64,000 nt of DNA from Zhengella sp020637775 (GTDB lineage: Bacteria > Pseudomonadota > Alphaproteobacteria > Rhizobiales > Rhizobiaceae), in contig NZ_JAWKWO010000007.1 of assembly GCF_041397485.1 (NCBI RefSeq), forward strand, positions 4,259 to 68,258, read 5' to 3'. The position numbers and the translations under genes are program-made. The notes below the pieces were generated by a model. The model was not told the DNA's origin. It saw only the letters and a program-made list of their open reading frames with translations, and ran no database searches. Shown one piece after another: positions 62,644-64,000 of the stretch (position 1 is its first letter; every line of letters starts with the position of its first letter).

Positions 62644-63606
62644 TCACGGCTTTGGCCGTTGCGGATTTTCCGCGGGCTTGAGCACCTCCACCCGGTCGCC
62701 CCAGCGATAAAGGTACCAGTCCATTTCCTGGCGGCCGCCGGCATGAAAGCGCACGATCAGGGAGCCATCCTCAAGCCGTTCGGCTTCCTGCTTCGGATGG
62801 AACTGGAAGGTCGCCGCCTCATCGGCCACGTCGGGCAGGAAACGCCATTCGACATCGAACGGCTCTTCCCGCCAGACGCCGAAGCTGCCGGCCAGCCATT
62901 CCTGAAGATCGAAATCTGCCGGCCGTTCAAACCCTTCGTTCTGCAACACGATCCGCTCGAAGCCGATCAGCGCGAAGAGGCGCAAGTCGTCCTGGTATTC
63001 GCTCCATGCAAGCAGGTATTGACGCCCGTCGCCGAGCAGCAGCGCGATGGGACCAAGGCGGGCATTGCGCGACAGCTTTCCCGAGGAGCGCGCGCGATGA
63101 TCCGCCGAGATCATCACGCCGGCCAGGATTGCGTGGCGAAGCGTCGACAGGATTTCCGGCGCTATCCGCTCGTGCGGTCCCGGCCGGAAGGCGACGCCAT
63201 CGCCCAGCAATTGCGCTTCGAGATCGACCTCGATCTGGCGGCGGCGATCCGCCCGGAACATGCCTTTCACCTTTGCCGCAAGGCCTTCGAGGGCATCTGC
63301 GGTGTGTTCGTCGCCCTCCCGCCGGGCAATCTCCGCGGCGCGATGCGCAGCGGTCAACTCATCGAGCGTCGGCTCGGCCATCCGGCCAAGCGTGCCGACC
63401 GGGAAGCGCCAGCGCTTGTGGCCGCGCTCCTCCACCAGTTCCTCCAGTTGCGGATAGACGTTCTGGATGGCATCGCGCATCCGTTCGGCCGTTCGGCGCG
63501 CCACGCCGAACCGGTCCATGATGTCGGCAAGGGAAACGCCGTCGGCTGTGCCCTGCATCAGCAGGGCAAGCCTCAGGAGATCCTCATGTCGCCCGTAACG
63601 TGACAA
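62644..63606 (-). CDS. WYL-domain transcriptional regulator (first gene of the AddBA-like operon)
   Basis: A 320-residue regulator. The TTG at 63606 is preferred, six bases after GGGGAG, giving the family start LSRYGRHEDLLRLALLM; upstream ATG codons exist at 63651 and 63666. An N-terminal winged helix (VSLADIMDRFGVARRTAERMRDAI) is followed by a WYL core: GPIALLLGDGRQYLLAWSEYQDDLRLFALIGFERI and a C-terminal WCX-like part ending WYLYRWGDRVEVL. WYL proteins are known to control antiviral operons through a nucleic-acid or nucleotide ligand. It lies 89 bases upstream of the AddB-like gene on the same strand. Confidence 0.85.
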   Translation of the reverse strand: MSRYGRHEDLLRLALLMQGTADGVSLADIMDRFGVARRTAERMRDAIQNVYPQLEELVEERGHKRWRFPVGTLGRMAEPTLDELTAAHRAAEIARREGDEHTADALEGLAAKVKGMFRADRRRQIEVDLEAQLLGDGVAFRPGPHERIAPEILSTLRHAILAGVMISADHRARSSGKLSRNARLGPIALLLGDGRQYLLAWSEYQDDLRLFALIGFERIVLQNEGFERPADFDLQEWLAGSFGVWREEPFDVEWRFLPDVADEAATFQFHPKQEAERLEDGSLIVRFHAGGRQEMDWYLYRWGDRVEVLKPAENPQRPKP

Positions 63607-63814
63607 GCCACGCTCCCCTTTCACCTCTGCCCGGCAAAGAATTCCAAGCATTGCGCAATCCGTCAATTCGTAAAACCAATACTGCGCAACGGGCCGTGCT
63701 TCATTTCCGCCTCGCGGTTCAGTTCTTCCAATATTCGCGCAGGCGATTTCTCGCCCAAGACACCGCTTCTACGGGCCACATTCGCGAAGTCGCCCGGTGT
63801 CAGCCGCTCAAGCC

Positions 63815-64000
63815 TGTCCGTAGTCAGGGATTTTGGGACCACTGGCGCCGTGAGTTAACGGAGGCTCTGGTCCATCAGGGTTTTCATTCTAGGCGGCCGC
63901 TTCTCGGTGAAGCAAGCGGCGTTGTCTGATGGTTTCGCGTTTGATCCTTTCCCTTTCGATCATGATGAGGTTGCCACGCCCGAAGTAGACGTCGGCAGGG
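63815..64000 (-). mobile_element. End of an IS3-type insertion sequence (partial, continues beyond window)
   Basis: The stretch TGTCCGTAGTCAGGGATTTT at 63815 looks like the outer end of an IS3-family element, and the transposase C-terminus follows inward. The exact outer boundary cannot be fixed without the other end. Confidence 0.5.
63889..64000 (-). CDS. IS3-type transposase OrfB, C-terminal end (truncated by window edge)
   Basis: The minus strand from the window edge to the stop at 63889 encodes PADVYFGRG, then NLIMIERERIKRETIRQRRL and LHREAAA. This is the standard tail of DDE integrase-core transposases of the IS3/IS481 group (ADVYFGRG followed by a basic helix). About 37 residues are inside the window. 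The rest of the gene lies to the right. It shows that the right edge of the AddBA-like locus is close to mobile DNA. Confidence 0.75.
   Translation of the reverse strand, partial: PADVYFGRGNLIMIERERIKRETIRQRRLLHREAAA

Noticed and set aside
1..64000. CRISPR arrays, rRNA operons, replication origin
   Set aside because: No regularly spaced repeats, no rRNA-like sequence and no DnaA-box cluster were seen on reading both strands.

Overview
The window reads as a chromosomal segment of a GC-rich alphaproteobacterium, most likely of the Hyphomicrobiales or Rhodobacterales. The evidence is the gene set (RlmE beside a Ppx/GppA protein with an Arg/Lys-rich N-terminus, GcdH, Liv-type ABC import, a lanthanide-type PQQ alcohol dehydrogenase with its satellite genes, DUF3489-DUF2924-serine recombinase) and the protein sequences. 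No rRNA or CRISPR array is present. Three tRNA genes (Gln-CTG, Asp-GTC, Val-TAC) mark core chromosome. All family names come from reading the sequences; no database search was run.

Layout. (1) 1-13.3 kb: the tail of an IclR-type regulator gene, then an eleven-gene minus-strand cluster that looks like one operon. An AraC regulator heads it. It continues with a three-subunit molybdenum hydroxylase (the large subunit fused to a CoxG-like domain), an aryl-CoA ligase, an enoyl-CoA hydratase and a complete Liv-type ABC importer. This fits uptake, CoA activation and hydroxylation of an aromatic or heteroaromatic acid. (2) 13.4-22.1 kb: mobile DNA. It holds a Tn3-family end with tnpA cut by an IS21-family element, a truncated DNA methyltransferase, a DUF3489-DUF2924-serine recombinase operon and a repeat block. 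It abuts the 3' end of tRNA-Gln, the classic position for an integrated island. (3) 22.2-30.4 kb: housekeeping genes: a frameshifted ppx, rlmE, an MFS exporter, a DUF2478 protein, gcdH, a small UvrD-like ATPase and an alpha/beta hydrolase.

(4) 30.4-50.1 kb: a quinoprotein alcohol oxidation system. The minus strand carries xoxF (with the Asp-x-Asp lanthanide signature), a zinc metallohydrolase, a SoxYZ-like carrier, a MoxJ/XoxJ-like binding protein and a PedF-like cytochrome c. Divergent from it lies an ABC system of the PedA1A2BC/Lut type (linked to lanthanide uptake in Pseudomonas and Methylobacterium), then a TauABC/SsuABC-like importer, a cysteine-motif (CX3CW) protein and a seven-gene MoxR-DUF58-VWA-TPR-BatD operon resembling mxaRSACKLD/Bat. 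A 21-bp motif, identical at 20 positions, lies upstream of xoxF and in the divergent promoter region, in the same orientation relative to xoxF and to the ABC operon. It is probably the common switch for the system.

(5) 50.2-53.7 kb: tRNA-Asp, tRNA-Val and an AraC regulator followed by an NmrA-like oxidoreductase and two small membrane proteins. (6) 54.2-64.0 kb: accessory DNA: an unknown 121-aa protein, an HTH-like protein translationally coupled to a metallophosphatase, and a minus-strand operon of WYL regulator, AddB-like nuclease, AddA-like helicase-nuclease and an unknown 163-aa protein. An IS3-type transposase fragment sits at the right edge. The WYL/AddBA-like operon is the best candidate here for an undescribed, possibly antiviral, system.
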